A stretch of 64,000 nucleotides of DNA, taken from positions 47,515 through 111,514 of the forward strand of contig JAHLMK010000039.1 in the NCBI GenBank assembly GCA_019915135.1, read 5' to 3'. Below, one piece after another: positions 32,522-44,052 of the stretch. Below the pieces are notes generated by a model that made no database searches, had not been told where the DNA came from, and saw only the letters and a program-made list of their open reading frames with translations. Positions within the stretch are counted from its first letter, which is position 1, and each line of letters begins with the position of its first letter. This DNA is from Strobilurus pachycystidiatus (lineage: Eukaryota > Basidiomycota > Agaricomycetes > Agaricales > Physalacriaceae). Made by a program: the position numbers and the translations under genes.

Positions 32522-32999
32522 AATTATATTAGAGATGTCCACGAATATATATTCGAGTATATTCTTATTCATGCACACGAATAATCCCCCCTCCAAGGGT
32601 CATAATTGTTATTCATGAATATACTCTTAATCTTATTCGTCAACTTAATCTTCACTGCGAATATTTCGCTTTTATTCATGAATATTCACAAATATACAAG
32701 TATAATCATCTCAATGTCACTCAAAATCACAGTTAAAGTTATTGAATGAACTATAAATCATTCAAACAGCATCTAAATTTATCATAAACTTGTCTTCAGT
32801 ACTGAGAATTCAGTATTGTCAGACACTCATGAATGAGTTGAGGATTATGTGAACTTGAAGGTTCATATTCTATATTCGTCAACTTATTCTTATTCACAAA
32901 TATAATATATTCATCATATGCATATTCATGAATAAGATTAGGAATATATTTATGAATATTCTCCTTTACTCCTTATTCGTGGTCATGTCTAAATTATAT
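32522..32999. mobile_element. 462-bp hAT-type MITE, copy 2 (32530-32991), inverted
   Basis: It has the same family ends as copy 1 but opposite orientation (TAGAGATGTCC... to the inverse of TAGACATGACC). The 8-bp TSD is perfect: AATTATAT at 32522-32529 and 32992-32999. Confidence 0.95.
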
Positions 33000-34474
33000 G
33001 TATCCGCTTAGGGTTCTTTGATCTCAGCCACCTCACTTGTCTCTGGGTCTATCGACGTCTATCCATCATCACTGTCAGTCGTGCCCGGTTCTTCTGGCGC
33101 GCAGTTTCCTCAAGTAGCCCTCTTGACAGCTTCTCTCGCGTGCGCTCTGCGGAGTGCTGATCACAGACAACACCAGGGTCATGTGTGCAGAGTCGACACT
33201 GGAAAGTCAGGATTATCTTCCTGATGCTGTGAAGGAGTTTCGGTGGTTTCACAAAAGAGTGCCGCAACCCTTTTTCATGCAAGACGCTGAAGAAGGACTA
33301 TTCTATATTCTCAAACGTCTCTCTTGTGCTTATCATCTTCCAAGGTTCTTTTGTTATGTTACCACCGGCTCTGTAGCTTCACTTGTATTGCCTGCTCTGT
33401 CTGCAAGCGCTCAATGTGGTCATCCAAGTCTTTATCAACCGAGGAGACTAGTGTGATAGAGTCTCCGTCAACAGACTACAAGAATCCGGCGCTGCAATTT
33501 TGAGGCAAGTTACAGAAATCCTAACCAGTAATAACTTCAGAGGCACCGTTGTTACGGAGGAGGAGGAAGCCTTCCCTCGCTTTATCCCATGTTGGCACTT
33601 TGATGCGACACAAGCCAGGCACGAGGTCTGTATATCTGGAGACCAGATGCCTGTGCACTCTATGAGCTCCTTTAAACTCGTCAGCTGAGGTACTTACATG
33701 TCTTGGAAGATGCCGATGTCGATGCCGCGACTCACTATTCATCAGGAATAAGGGGAATTGTCTTCCTGGGGGGGCGTATCCATTTCTATCTCTTGCAGTG
33801 CCTAGATTGTCTCTGGCAACGTCAGCTCAAGACCAATCTCAAGGATGGGTTTGGCCGGCTCAAGCTCAAGCCAGACAATCTTGTCTTCAGGTCAGCTTGG
33901 TTGCGGATTACTCCAGGGATTGTAGAGTCTGAAGTACTCATGGAGGAAATACCAGGGCCTGTTGGCCAGCTGGTCACAAGTGGGGATTAGATGACAGGTC
34001 ATGAAGAGCTTTGCGGGGGGAAAGCCTTGTCAAACGTACCAGCGGGTGTCAGCAGTTGTGCAGCTCTGCTAGAGTTTTGCGCCATATTGAGTCCATTTTA
34101 CTCGGCTGTGAGGACAGAGCGCAAAACCTTTACACAACGCGACTCACAAACGAGGGTACCGGAGTTTGTGGAGAACGAGGCTAAGAGAGCTGAGTGGACA
34201 GAAGTCCGAGGGGCTGAAGGTACTTATACTCAAAAGCCCAAGAAGCATACAAGCCCAATGACTTACTCTTTTTGCAGAGACGCTACGCCGGTCTCACGTT
34301 TAAGGCAAATACATAGGCTTCATAATATAATATTTCATGGGAAGAAAAGAGTTGGAACGGCTAAACATTGACAAAAAACAATACTATCCGGTATAGTGTT
34401 ATGTGTGCATTCTTTAAAATTGCAAATCCAATCCACCGGTTCAGTCCAATTGCAGGTATCCTACAGAGTCTCAC
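33000..34474. other. Eroded coding debris, no supportable gene
   Basis: Short minus-strand stretches look protein-like but cannot be linked into a gene: VPGLCRIKVPTWDKAREGF near 33620, and VDKDLDDHIERLQTEQAIQ, a coiled-coil-like phrase, near 33430. Nothing else was identified. Confidence 0.35.
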
Positions 34475-34860
34475 GTCAAAGACGGCGGGCGCCATGTCCT
34501 TGAGAGTGATGATAATCCGCTTGGCATGCTGGGCGGCCAGGTTGGTGTCCAGGTCCTCAAAGAGAGTGACAAGGTAGGCTTTGGCGGCTTCTTGGAGGGC
34601 GTTTAGACCCTTATGCTTAAAGTAGAGTTTGCGCTGTGTGGCGTCAGCATGATAATTGGACTGCTAGACCGCGCACATACGTCTATTGCCTGCGTAATCT
34701 CTTTGACTACCCTTTCAAAGGGCATTCTCTGCAGGAAGAACTCAGTTGAGCCCTGATATTTGCGTATTTTGCGCAGCGCCACAGTTCTAGGGCGGAATTA
34801 ACGCGGTTTCAGTTGAGATGTAACAAGCGTCAGTTGAGGGCGTGTTGCGGCTCTGGACGC
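34475..34860 (-). pseudogene. Histone H3-like (possibly CENP-A-type) gene fragment
   Basis: Exon 1 (ending 34681) reads [19 protein letters not shown] and [16 protein letters not shown] 47-nt intron follows (34680-34634, GTATGT...CACAG with a CTGAC branch site). Exon 2 (34633-34475) reads [20 protein letters not shown] and [17 protein letters not shown]. This matches the H3 histone fold from alpha-N through alpha-3 almost residue for residue in spacing, except for a two-residue insertion in LFED-LD-TNL. An in-frame TAA (34798-34800) sits where H3 has KPHR/Y before RPGTVALR, and the N-terminal tail cannot be confirmed. The C-terminus after LKDM differs from H3. Divergence is well beyond canonical H3. 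A CENP-A origin is possible, but loop 1 has H3 length. Confidence 0.7.
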
Positions 34861-35809
34861 GTTGACTGCAAAGCATGAGTGTCTTGTAGCGCGTAATATA
34901 CAATGGGCGCGTACTCGCAACGAGGCTCTTTGCGTTAATCTTGGTGCAACCCATTGTTGGATGATGACCGTAACGGATCAAGGGGTACGTCCATGGAGAC
35001 AACAAGCCTACGTCATTGGGATCTCCGCAAGACGTGAGACAGTGTATGCGCCGTCCACAAATCTTGCTTTGGGAACGTAATGCTGGGCAGATTTTGTCAA
35101 CAGAGTGTCAATCAAGTGGCGTTTGGAAGTTCCCCATCATTCCCTTGTCAGCCCTCACCGTGCATTCTTTCATTCATTGCCCACTCTTTGCCACCATCGA
35201 CGCGCCAGTCGACGCGCCTGTTCTGAGTTCTCATTGTTGATGTGGCGCCCCACCGTCTGATAGTCTCCATTTTCTTGAGTCTGCTCCGTTGACCTACCTT
35301 TCAACGCATACATTTGGCGCATATAGAAATTGGCCAGAACCTTGCCCTCGTTTCTTGTAGTTTGTACACTCTGGCACGCGCCGACGTCTTTTCCAGCAAC
35401 TGCTCGTATTGTACAGTGTTTTGATTGATAATCTTGTGGACTATGAGTCGGTTGCATATAAATAGGGTTCAAGTCAAGCAAAGAGTTCACAACAGCTGGC
35501 GTGGGGAAACAAGCGACTATAAGAACAATAATAGGCATTATAAGAGCGGGCGTGATTGAACATTGGGGTGGTTAGGGACCACCGTGTTGTCTACATTGGT
35601 CAAAAATGTAAGCGAAATACACCCTAGATGCAAGAAACATATACTTGCTGGATTGTGTCCCTTCTGATAGCGTCCCTCATTTCATGTTTGCTGCAGTTGA
35701 CGTCGTCTACAAATTGCAGTTCGGATCTCTGCTTGGCTTTTGAGGTGTCAGCGGGATGCAAGGACAATTTAAGAACTTGTACTTGCCGCAGCCAGCATTC
35801 ATTGTACAC
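34861..35809. other. Mostly non-coding; holds a segment shared with 54465-54960
   Basis: A minus-strand open frame at 35538-35170 starts with a hydrophobic stretch (MPIIVLIVACFPTPAVV). It overlaps the duplicated segment, so I do not call it a gene. Confidence 0.35.
35093..35340. repeat. Duplicated segment (partner 54465-54960)
   Basis: Words such as GTCAACAGAGTGTC, TGCATTCTTTCATTCATTG and TGATGTGGCGCCCCACCGTC occur in the same order here and at 54465-54960. The partner has about 240 extra bases after GGAAG...CCCAT. Orientation is the same. Confidence 0.85.
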
Positions 35810-36279
35810 TAGACATGACCACAAATAAGGAGTAAAAAAGAATATTTGCAAATATATTCTGAATCTTATTCATGAATATGAATATGATGAATATATTATA
35901 TTTGTGAATAAGAATAAGTTGACAAATATAAAATATAAACTTTCAAGTTCACATAATCTTCAACTCATTCATGAGTGTCTGATAATACTGAATTTCCAAT
36001 ACTAAAGACAAGTTTATGATAATTTTAGATGCTGTTTGAATGATTTACAAGTCATTCAATAATTTTAACTGTGATCTTGAGTGACATTGAGTTGATTATA
36101 TTCATATATTTGTGAATATTCATGAATAAAATTGCAATATTTGCCGTGAAGATTAAGTTAATAAATAAAATTAAGAGTATATTCATGAATAACAATTGAG
36201 ACCCTTGGAGGAGGGATTATTTGTGTGCATGAATAAGAATATACTCAAATATATAATTGTGGACATTTCTATCGTACAC
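35802..36279. mobile_element. 462-bp hAT-type MITE, copy 3 (35810-36271)
   Basis: Same orientation as copy 1 and nearly identical by eye. Flanking 8-mers are TTGTACAC (35802-35809) and TCGTACAC (36272-36279), one T/C difference. Confidence 0.92.
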
Positions 36280-36498
36280 ATCTGTGTGATTACGACACAT
36301 GCAATTGCAAACGACATGTCTTTGGCAGCGCTGACATATGTTGCCACAATCCTTGCACATGCGGTTGCGGGACAATACATCAATTTGCCGCGTGTGGCAC
36401 CTCTGGCAGAGGTGACGAGGGTCGATTTCCAGCCAATGGGCACACGCCTGCGCCAGGTCAATGATGTGGAAACAAAATGAAAGAGCGGTACGCGCCAA
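36280..36498 (-). pseudogene. Cysteine-rich ORF truncated by a MITE
   Basis: The minus-strand frame from 36498 contains RHLCQRCHTRQIDVLSRN and RMCKDCGNICQRCQRHVVC, with four CxxC pairs and interspersed His. This suggests a metal-binding fold. The frame runs into MITE copy 3, whose insertion removes the original C-terminus. No family is recognised. Confidence 0.35.
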
Positions 36499-36666
36499 GC
36501 GGAGACAATGACGGCAAAGCCGGAGGCCAGGAATGCCGCGGGCAAGAAAATGGCTGCAATGTGCTCATAAATTGGGCATTACTAGTGGGTAAAAAAGGCC
36601 TAAGACGCAGGAAAACAAGAGGTGCAGACAAGGCCACTCACAAGGGGTGGTTTGAGTCAAAGATTG
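36499..36666. other. Short intergenic stretch
   Basis: Nothing recognisable. Confidence 0.3.
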
Positions 36667-37540
36667 GAGTTTGTTACGACCTGATCCCGCTGTGACAAGG
36701 ACTCGCTCACGATGGCGCGTCTCTACGCTCCAACCATGGCTTTCCTGCGGGCACAACACGCATATCTCCGAAACGCATCTGTCCGGTCGCTTGGGGAGAG
36801 TCGCGGAGGTCCTCGACGGATGCCCCTCCGTATTGCCCAGAGAGTGAACACCTTGGAGACCCCGTCTCCTGGTGTCGCGCTGCTCATCGGACCCGGTCTG
36901 AGGTGTGGCGCATTGGTATCCTCTGTTTGAGGAGTGGGGGGCAATATTGGAGTTACCGAGGGAGGGCATGGGGGGGAGCCCTTGCTCAGAGGGAGTCAGA
37001 GTATCTGGCAAGAGAATGCGGAAGGAAACTTGATAAGGACAAAGTCTGTCTATCTACTACAAAGAACGTCTGTATTTATACGCCAACCTCTTGATGAGTA
37101 ATTCCCTTTCTCGAAGGTTCCGTCGGGGGCGCTCCCGACGCGTTGGGAGCAATATGCTGCGGTTGCACATGGTGCTTTTGACCAAGCAGGGAATACGCGC
37201 CAGATTGGGCGCCGCTGATTGGGCAATGGGCGGGATAAGGCGGGATGGGGCGGATCGTCGCCCATGCCATGCGGGACTGATTAGAAGATAGCGATTGTTG
37301 AGTCATTTCTTGACCCAATGGTGTGTCGCTTGTACGGAGAGGCGGGAATCGGGGAGGACGGCCGACGGGTGTGACGTTGGTTCGGCTAGCGGGGCGCATA
37401 GTGATCTGATCGAGTTCCATCGGCAATTCCCGTGCTGGCGCGACATGTCCTTCAGGACAAGTTCTCTTCTATGTGGCGCACCCAATCTATAGTTTGTGCG
37501 CGATCTCATGACGGGTCCGCGACCGAGTCATGATAGAGTT
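36667..37540. mobile_element. Solo LTR, family 2, diverged copy (36672-37535)
   Basis: 864 bp beginning TGTTACGACCTGATCCCG, with the same start and internal landmarks as 58594-59451. It is flanked by the 5-bp TSD GAGTT (36667-36671 and 37536-37540). The terminal CA is TA here. No coding interior. Confidence 0.75.
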
Positions 37541-37603
37541 CTGGTGTGAGCGACAAAAATTTGCCCTTGTAGCGAGACATCTACGTCACAGTTTGACTAT
37601 AGG

Positions 37604-38528
37604 ATGGACAATCAGAGACATCCCAAATCAGTTAAATGCATGGCGGCAAAGATGCGTTGCTCGACAGGTTGTTGCTCTTCCGCCATGTCGCCCACCGGTA
37701 AGCGTGTGTATACTCTCACAGAGCTGTACTCATCCCAATTTGCAGAAAGAGTCCCAATGGAAGCCAATGCGACGACCAGCAATGGTGCATGAGGATACAA
37801 GCAAGATACGTGTCCGCTGACAGTATACAGGCTCGCCGACCTCCTCAATTTGGGCAGAGTTTTCAACGCCGCCTTCCGCCGCATTGGAGATCATAGGTAG
37901 ATTGTAAATTTAGTTTGAAGTCTATCCGCTGACTGTTCAAGACAATCTCCCATTGGTGGATTATTTTGAAGGATTTTCCACCCCTCCAGTAGAGCCCGAG
38001 GCAGAGCCCACGCAAGAGCCCGCGCAAGAGGCAGAGCCCGCGTCAGACGTGCCAGATGAAGAAGACCGCATCCTCCGGCACTTTGACTTCCAGATAGGCC
38101 CTCCCAGCGTGTTTTGACTGATCACATTCAGATCCAATTGGCGCAAGTTTATGCGCATCTTCTTGCGTCCCAGAGCTGGATGGTGTCTAGACTGTCGCAT
38201 GCTCAATGGGGGGCCCAAGAAGGAGGAAAGTGAATGTGCGATCCAAGCGCCTTGCAAGAACCTGTCCTTTCTTAGACGGTTAGCTGAATTCCAAGCTGCG
38301 TTCCAAGCCGCGCTTGAGCTAGGGACCCCCGTCTGCCCCCACTGCCTCTTCCAGTTCTGCAATAACGGCCCCTACAAGAAGCCCTGCATCCACATCTACA
38401 CACCAGCAATGACGGCGTGCACCTACATAGCGTTCCTCACGTATGCAACCGTCGAAGACAGAGATGTTGTTGGAGGGGCGCTCGGCATTGACTGGGATAG
38501 ACTTGTCAAAATTGAATTGTACACTTAG
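37604..38528 (+). CDS. Hypothetical multi-exon gene, Cys-rich C-terminal part
   Basis: An early exon starts at ATG 37604 (MDNQRHPKSVKCMAAKM) and ends at a GTAAGC donor near 37698. A later exon reads LADLLNLGRVFNAAFRRIG, then after a GTAGAT...TCAAG intron continues NLPLVDYFEGFSTPPVEP with an acidic Glu/Pro tail. The last part (38150-38528) reads PRAGWCLDCRMLNGGPKKEE, PVCPHCLFQFCNNGPYKKPC and a hydrophobic MTACTYIAFLTYATV. Cys spacing suggests metal binding. Splice joins in the middle are uncertain and the gene may be broken. No family is recognised. Confidence 0.4.
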
Positions 38529-39174
38529 TGGTTGGTTGTGCCGGTCACCGTGGAGGAGGGGTACACGTTTTTACGACTCCACATCTTGGTCTGTTTGTTT
38601 GCCCGGGTGCTGGAGAAATGTCGCTCAAGGAAGGAGGAACTGACGCTGCTGTAAGGTGACAACTGTGGGGATGCAGTAAATAGCCGGTCCCGAGTAGCTA
38701 TTTTCTTTCCTCTCTACTTACCATGTAATCACACACCCACTGCTGATCAACAATCTCTTTTTTTGTGTATCGGCGCTGTCTATAATATTCTGCACAAAGC
38801 CACGAAGGAACCACCTTCAAGCCTGAGCTGCCTGGTTTAGAGATGCCAAAGTTTGCTGTGAAAACCTGTATATTGCACCCTTCAAGGCAGCCGTACGCTT
38901 ACTGTCCATGTTCACATTGTGGTCAGCTTCTTCAATTCACATCACCGACCATTTGCTGTCTACATTGACGGCGACATGCGCCTTGAGTACAGATTAGTCC
39001 ACAATCCACAATCGTTGTTTGTCCCACTGCTGATAATTGCACAAACACAAGAGGAAACACCCACGTAAGAGTCCCAGAGGGCACAAGCAACAGTAAAGGT
39101 GTTGTTGGGGCACAGTAAAATCCTGAGTGGAAAGTTATGTAAAGCTCTTCATATCATTGCAACGCACTATACAA
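38529..39174. other. Region without a supportable gene
   Basis: Short frames only; no repeat or element end was seen. Confidence 0.4.
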
Positions 39175-40612
39175 CTACGCGCGGATACCGTACATTGATA
39201 GCGTGATGTTGGGATCCAATTCAGGATTGACTGGCAAAATGAACATGCTGACAAGCTCTGCGGTCGCGCGGTAACCTTCTGGAGGAAGACGCCGCATGCA
39301 CATATCGGATTTGCAGGATTCCTGATGTATTTTGTAGTCAATCGTTGGCATGACTGAGTAAACCATTGCGTACATGTAAGTAGGCATGCACACAAGAATC
39401 TCTCTATATATGGAGCACGTATAATGCGGCGCAATAGCAGCTCTCCAAATGTCGGCGAGCCTGGAGGTTGTCATCCAGAGGACGGCATTTTGGTGCAAAG
39501 CAAGCATCATCAACATGTCGAGTGACACGTCGATTTGAGGCCACAATTGAATCCAATTAAGTTGGACTTCCTCACCTTTGTGCTTCTACATCTGTCAGTC
39601 ATTGCTTCCACCTCGACGACCAAGGGTTCGGTACAAGGTGTATCATTCTTCCAAAACCTATGCAGTACTATTTGTGAATTAGCCCGTTACAATTGCAACT
39701 CCCGACGGAACAACATCAATTCTTCACACTCTCTTTCACAGACATGATTCTCAGCCAATCCAAAATCGATTATAAAGTATGGTCCAGAAGGAAGGCGACA
39801 AAGGTTTCTTGGCATGAGGTCCCTGTGTGCCACGCCTGTCTTGTGAATGTGTTGAACGATGGAATACAGATAAACGCTGATGCGACATTAACACAGTTGG
39901 AAAAGTGGACAACTGAACGTACCATTCGGATGTGTTCATGTGGAGGGCATCCCACGTCAACTTTCTTCCGCGGTCCAGCGAGGAGCCCACCCACTCCATA
40001 AGCATCATACTCCAAGAAGACCCATCGGCCGGTCAAAAAGTGCTAAAAAGGTGGGGGACACAATCCAACGGCGCCAATCAGCACAGCATATTTGCCTTAT
40101 GATTCAAAGATGTTAGGTCATTAAACAGCTTGGCCACTACTTTGTAGATCTGCCCATGAGCGGTGTACGTGCCTTTCCAGCAAGAGACCGGGGAGAGAAG
40201 GTTGAACTCATTGTAGACGCTGAACAGGCTCAAAGACCCAGGAAGTATGGCCTGAGAAGTTGCAGAGGATGTGCAAGGCCGTATACTGAACAGAGATGAT
40301 GTGGACTAAGAAGAATCTGCGATGAACACATTACAGACGACACAAATATAGCCGTACCAGAAACGCACCTGACATTAACAAGCCCGGAGAGCTGACTGAG
40401 TCGGCCCTTGCATCGAGAGAGCCCTGCGAGTCGAGCGCAGCCATAGAGAGAGCTGTATATTTGTTGTCCTCGCTACTCTCAATGATGGGATACATACCGC
40501 TCCTACCAAAGCCAGCCAGCGCGCCTGTTGTGGGAAAGAATGGATAAGATATTGGTCTGTCCTCAACAAGAGAAATTGCCTTGTCGAGAAGTGTTGGATA
40601 GTGATACCTCAA
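39175..40612 (-). CDS. Hypothetical multi-exon gene, 5' end lost
   Basis: Three minus-strand segments look coding: YHYPTLLDKAISLVEDRPIS and FGRSGMYPIIESSED (40612-40370); GRWVFLEYDAYGVGGLLAGP and VHFSNCVNVASAFICIPSF (40036-39770); and DVSLDMLMMLALHQNAVLW, with RRLPPEGYRATAELVSMFIL (39546-39175). They are separated by gaps compatible with introns. Upstream, the sequence meets the SINE-like repeat at 40639, so the 5' end may have been lost. No family is recognised. Confidence 0.35.
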
Positions 40613-40638
40613 GGCCTGTGTTGGTCAATTATATGGGG

Positions 40639-40916
40639 GTGTCATGGTCCAGGAATAGAAGGTATATATAGCGCCAGCGGTATGATCAGTCGACCTGATC
40701 ATAGTGGCCTTTTGGCTCAGTTGGTTGAGGTGATCGCTGGCACCGATCTTAACAGTATGATCAGGTCCAAGAGGGTCGCCGGTTCAATCCTCACCAAGGG
40801 CGGATTGAACCCTTGGCTTACAACTCTGGAACCGGGACAATGGAACCGTCCCGGGAGTTGGGGGCTGCCTATGTATACTTCTGTTCATCGGGACGCTGAA
40901 CCTTAAGGAGGAGGTA
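40639..40916 (+). mobile_element. tRNA-related SINE-like repeat, copy 1
   Basis: The unit starts TGTCATGGTCCAGGAATAG and has a TATATATAG motif. It then has an A-box-like TGGCTCAGTTGG (about 40711) and a B-box-like GGTTCAATCC (about 40779) 56 bases apart. Flanks GCCTTTTG and CAAGGGC could pair as an acceptor stem. It ends in purine-rich CTTAAGGAGGAGGTAT, directly followed by a second copy. A miniature LTR element with a purine tract is an alternative reading. Confidence 0.55.
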
Positions 40917-41036
40917 TTGTCATGGTCCAGGAACAGAAGATATATATAGCGCCAGCGGTATGATCAGTCGACCTGATCATAGTGGCCTTTTGGCTCAGTT
41001 GGTTGAGGTGATCGCTGGCACCGATCTTAACAGTAT
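40917..41036 (+). mobile_element. SINE-like repeat, copy 2, truncated
   Basis: Head-to-tail second copy of the 40639 unit. It matches through CTTAACAGTAT and is then cut off by the LTR at 41037. Confidence 0.6.
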
Positions 41037-41886
41037 TGTTACGACCTGATCCCGCCGTGACATGGACTCGCTCATGAGAGACTACCCCTGTAGTCAACCC
41101 ATAGCTTTCCTGCGAGCGTACCACGTACATCCTCGTATTGTGCTCGACTGGTCGTACTGTACCAGTCGTAGGGTCCCTCGATGGTCGCACATCCATCTCG
41201 CCAGAGACTGTAATACCGTAGGAACCTAATCCCAAGGTACAAGGCTCGCCGCCGGACCTAGTCCCAGGTGTGGCGTCGGGGAGCCTTCTCTCGTCGGAGT
41301 CAACGACGTTGGCGGAGGTATCGAAGGGAGACATGTGGGTGAGTCCTACCACGGAGAGCTCAGGGTGCCCAACGGAGTTGTATGGGGGAAAACTGGTTAA
41401 GGACGAAGTCTGAGTAGCTAGTACAGCGCTGTCTCTGTATTTATACTAATCCCATGCTTGCTCATCGTTCCTCTTCTCGAAGCTTCTACCACATACTCCC
41501 GATGCGTCGGGAGTGGTCCGACGCTGCGGATGACGGAGATCCCGACATCCCGATGACCGCCCGACAGATCGATGGCCGCCCATTGGTCGGGAAGGCGGGT
41601 TTGGTCGGGTACCGACTCCCGCCTGACTCACGCAGCCTAAGTATATTCCCGGGGTGTCTTACACCATGTGTGCTCGCTCCAGAATGTATCTGGGAGGGCG
41701 GGAAGCCCGACAAGGGCGGGACTTCAGAATCCCGGTTCTGTCGCCATAAGGGATCGAACTCTCAACCCCTTGATATACCTCTCGGCATCTTCCGGTGTGG
41801 CGCTGGTTCGTGTAGCCATAGCATCAGGATGCCAAAGTGTGACCAAAGTGGAGGGCCTTGGGTTACGGTGAGGCCACATCATGACA
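41037..41886. mobile_element. LTR, family 2 (850 bp)
   Basis: It begins TGTTACGACCTGATCCCG and ends ACATCATGACA. By eye it is very similar to 58594-59451 throughout. The 5-mers on either side (AGTAT and GGGGG) do not match. It is therefore either a solo LTR formed between elements or one LTR of a longer, eroded copy. Confidence 0.75.
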
Positions 41887-43560
41887 GGGGGTCTCAACGA
41901 TGAGGGACGTTTGCACTGACCGTTGTGGATGTATATCGTACCTGGCCAACACAACCGGCATTTTCCGGGTAAGTTCTTGGTTTGGTGCATTCAAATGACG
42001 GCCTGTATCCAGCCTGGCTGCCCGTCTTGCCGCAGGCTAGCCCTTCACGACCTTCGTGACCAGGGTTGGTGTCGAGTGCGCTATAGGAAAAGGCGGAATA
42101 TTCCGCTGCTGCACCGTCGCCAAAGCCAGGCCCTGGTCCACTGACCCCATCTGTTATGATCTTGGTCCGGAGGTCCGACAGGCACGAGGCCTCGCCGCCC
42201 TCCTGATTCCTGAGAGGCCGTCTGGAACTCCTCGGGGCGCTTGAGGAACGCACCCGCGGGCGAATCTATATCTTGTTCCACCACAAACCCCATTCACGGA
42301 TATCACCTCCGCGGAAGCATTGTCTTCCTCCCTTCCCCTTCACCGTACCATTGGATACAACCTTACGAGAAGCCAGCGTGACCGAGTTGCGGACTCTCTC
42401 TGTCATTCCGACACCTCAGGGAAATCCTAGCAAACTAAGTAACATACGCGCCCACATCCGGATCACTCGGTCCGACTACAGGGAAGTTTGAGAAAACACT
42501 CTTGCCACATTGACTACCAAACTTGCTCATGCAAGGTCTAGACTCAGCAGGGCGGCCGACAGCCGTAGGAGAGAGACGCGCCCGACCGTCTCCGCTCGGC
42601 CGAGGACCTTTCCCGATTGCCCGCCCCTCGCGCAACTGTGTTCACGAGGACTCTCCCCTCTGGTAGAGCTGGCTGGCGCTTCTTGAGAAGAAGCACCATG
42701 CGCTCCCATGATACCGCCCGCCCTATCGCGCCCATCGCCATTGATTCCGCCTCACGACCGCGTGGGTGAATCCCGGCGCTGATCGGCATTGACTCCCGCC
42801 GCGTCGGCTGACAACCCGCCATTGCCGGACAGGCCTGGGTCGTTTACGCTTTTAGCCGGGACCTCGAAGAAGGTTCTCGATGTTTGGAGAATGAGTCAGG
42901 AGCGCCCTTTTGGGTAGATGGCGGGACAGCGCGGTCCCGCCGCCCGACGTATAAATACAGCGCTATCATACTTGTAAAACCTTAGAGTGGACTTTATGTT
43001 TAACCATCCCGTTCTTTGTCCTCGTCCCCGTCTCCCCATCCAACGGACCGTCCTCTTAGATATCGACCGGGTCGATCTCTAAGTGAACGCTCTCTCATGA
43101 GAACAGACCAATAGACGACTCGAGGAGTCCGTCTGATTGACGTCTCGACTCTTATTCGTGTTGATTCCTGCCAGCGGAACACCCCCGATCTCGACAGACA
43201 GCCCGACCTACTCAGGATCCTAGGACGGACGCTAACACCATCGGCATTCCCTTTTCCCGTCGTTCCAAATCCGTCTCCACCGTGCCCATTCCCTGCCCTG
43301 GACGGCGTCCCACTGCCCCCGCATCCGCTATCTGGGTCGTCACACCTACCCCAAAGAGGGGAAAGAGCGTCTTCCACTTCCCCTTTTTCTTCGGTTTTGC
43401 CGTCGCTTCTTTTAAACGGGCCTGTTCATAACAAAGTTTTTTGAGCGTCAGTCTCTTCAGCAGGAGGGTCTGCCTCATTTGGTAACCTTGGCAGCAACAT
43501 GCAGATGATGAGAGCAAGGAAAGGAACTGTGTCTGTGTTCAGATCTAGGACTTTGGATTT
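41887..43560. other. Probable transposon debris
   Basis: GC-rich, with several short frames on both strands and no recognisable domain. A TATAAATACAGCGCT word near 42950 resembles the TATA region of LTR family 2 in reverse orientation (compare 41425-41446). An inverted eroded LTR fragment is therefore possible. Confidence 0.35.
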
Positions 43561-43631
43561 AGCAAGATCCCGGCTGCCAACTGTAAAACACAGTCACACA
43601 TGGCTTACAACAGAACAGACAAGGAATCTAC

Positions 43632-44052
43632 CTTTCTCAAGAATGAGACAATAACGGCCAGAATAGAGAAGAGCGTAGTTGCTCAGTGCTGCATGAGGGG
43701 AGAATTGCTTTGACATTGCATCTGGCGCCGTATTCTTGATGAATATGAGGTCTTTGCTTGCCTTCTTGTAATAGAGGGCAACCTCGCACATCTGTAAGTA
43801 AAGCTACAGCCAGATGAAGTTATCTGGTGCCAAGATGAAAGACATCCATACCTTGACCAAGATTGCTCGATGCCCTGTCTGCTCACCAGAGTCAAAGAGG
43901 AGATGATTTTGCATCAAGCCGGCTGAGTGCGCCTGCATCGCAATGTTGATTTTTGATTCCGATGGTAAGAGAGCGATGCACAATTTGCACAAGATGGTCA
44001 TGTAGTTGTCATCACCAACCGCTGAATGAAAGAGGTTTCCGGTGATACACAT
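43632..44052 (-). CDS. Hypothetical gene, two exons, partial
   Basis: Exon 44052-43852 reads HSAVGDDNYMTILCKLCIAL and SGEQTGHRAILVK. A 60-nt intron (43851-43792, GTATGG...TTACAG) joins in phase 0 to MCEVALYYKKASKDLIFIKN and HAALSNYALLYSGRYCLILE, ending at a GTAGAT donor at 43631. Helical, repeat-like composition suggests a TPR-like scaffold, but this is a guess. The 5' and 3' ends are not found. Confidence 0.4.

Noticed and set aside
40711..40800. Functional tRNA gene
   Set aside because: A and B boxes are present, but the T-stem does not pair properly and the sequence is part of a repeated unit.
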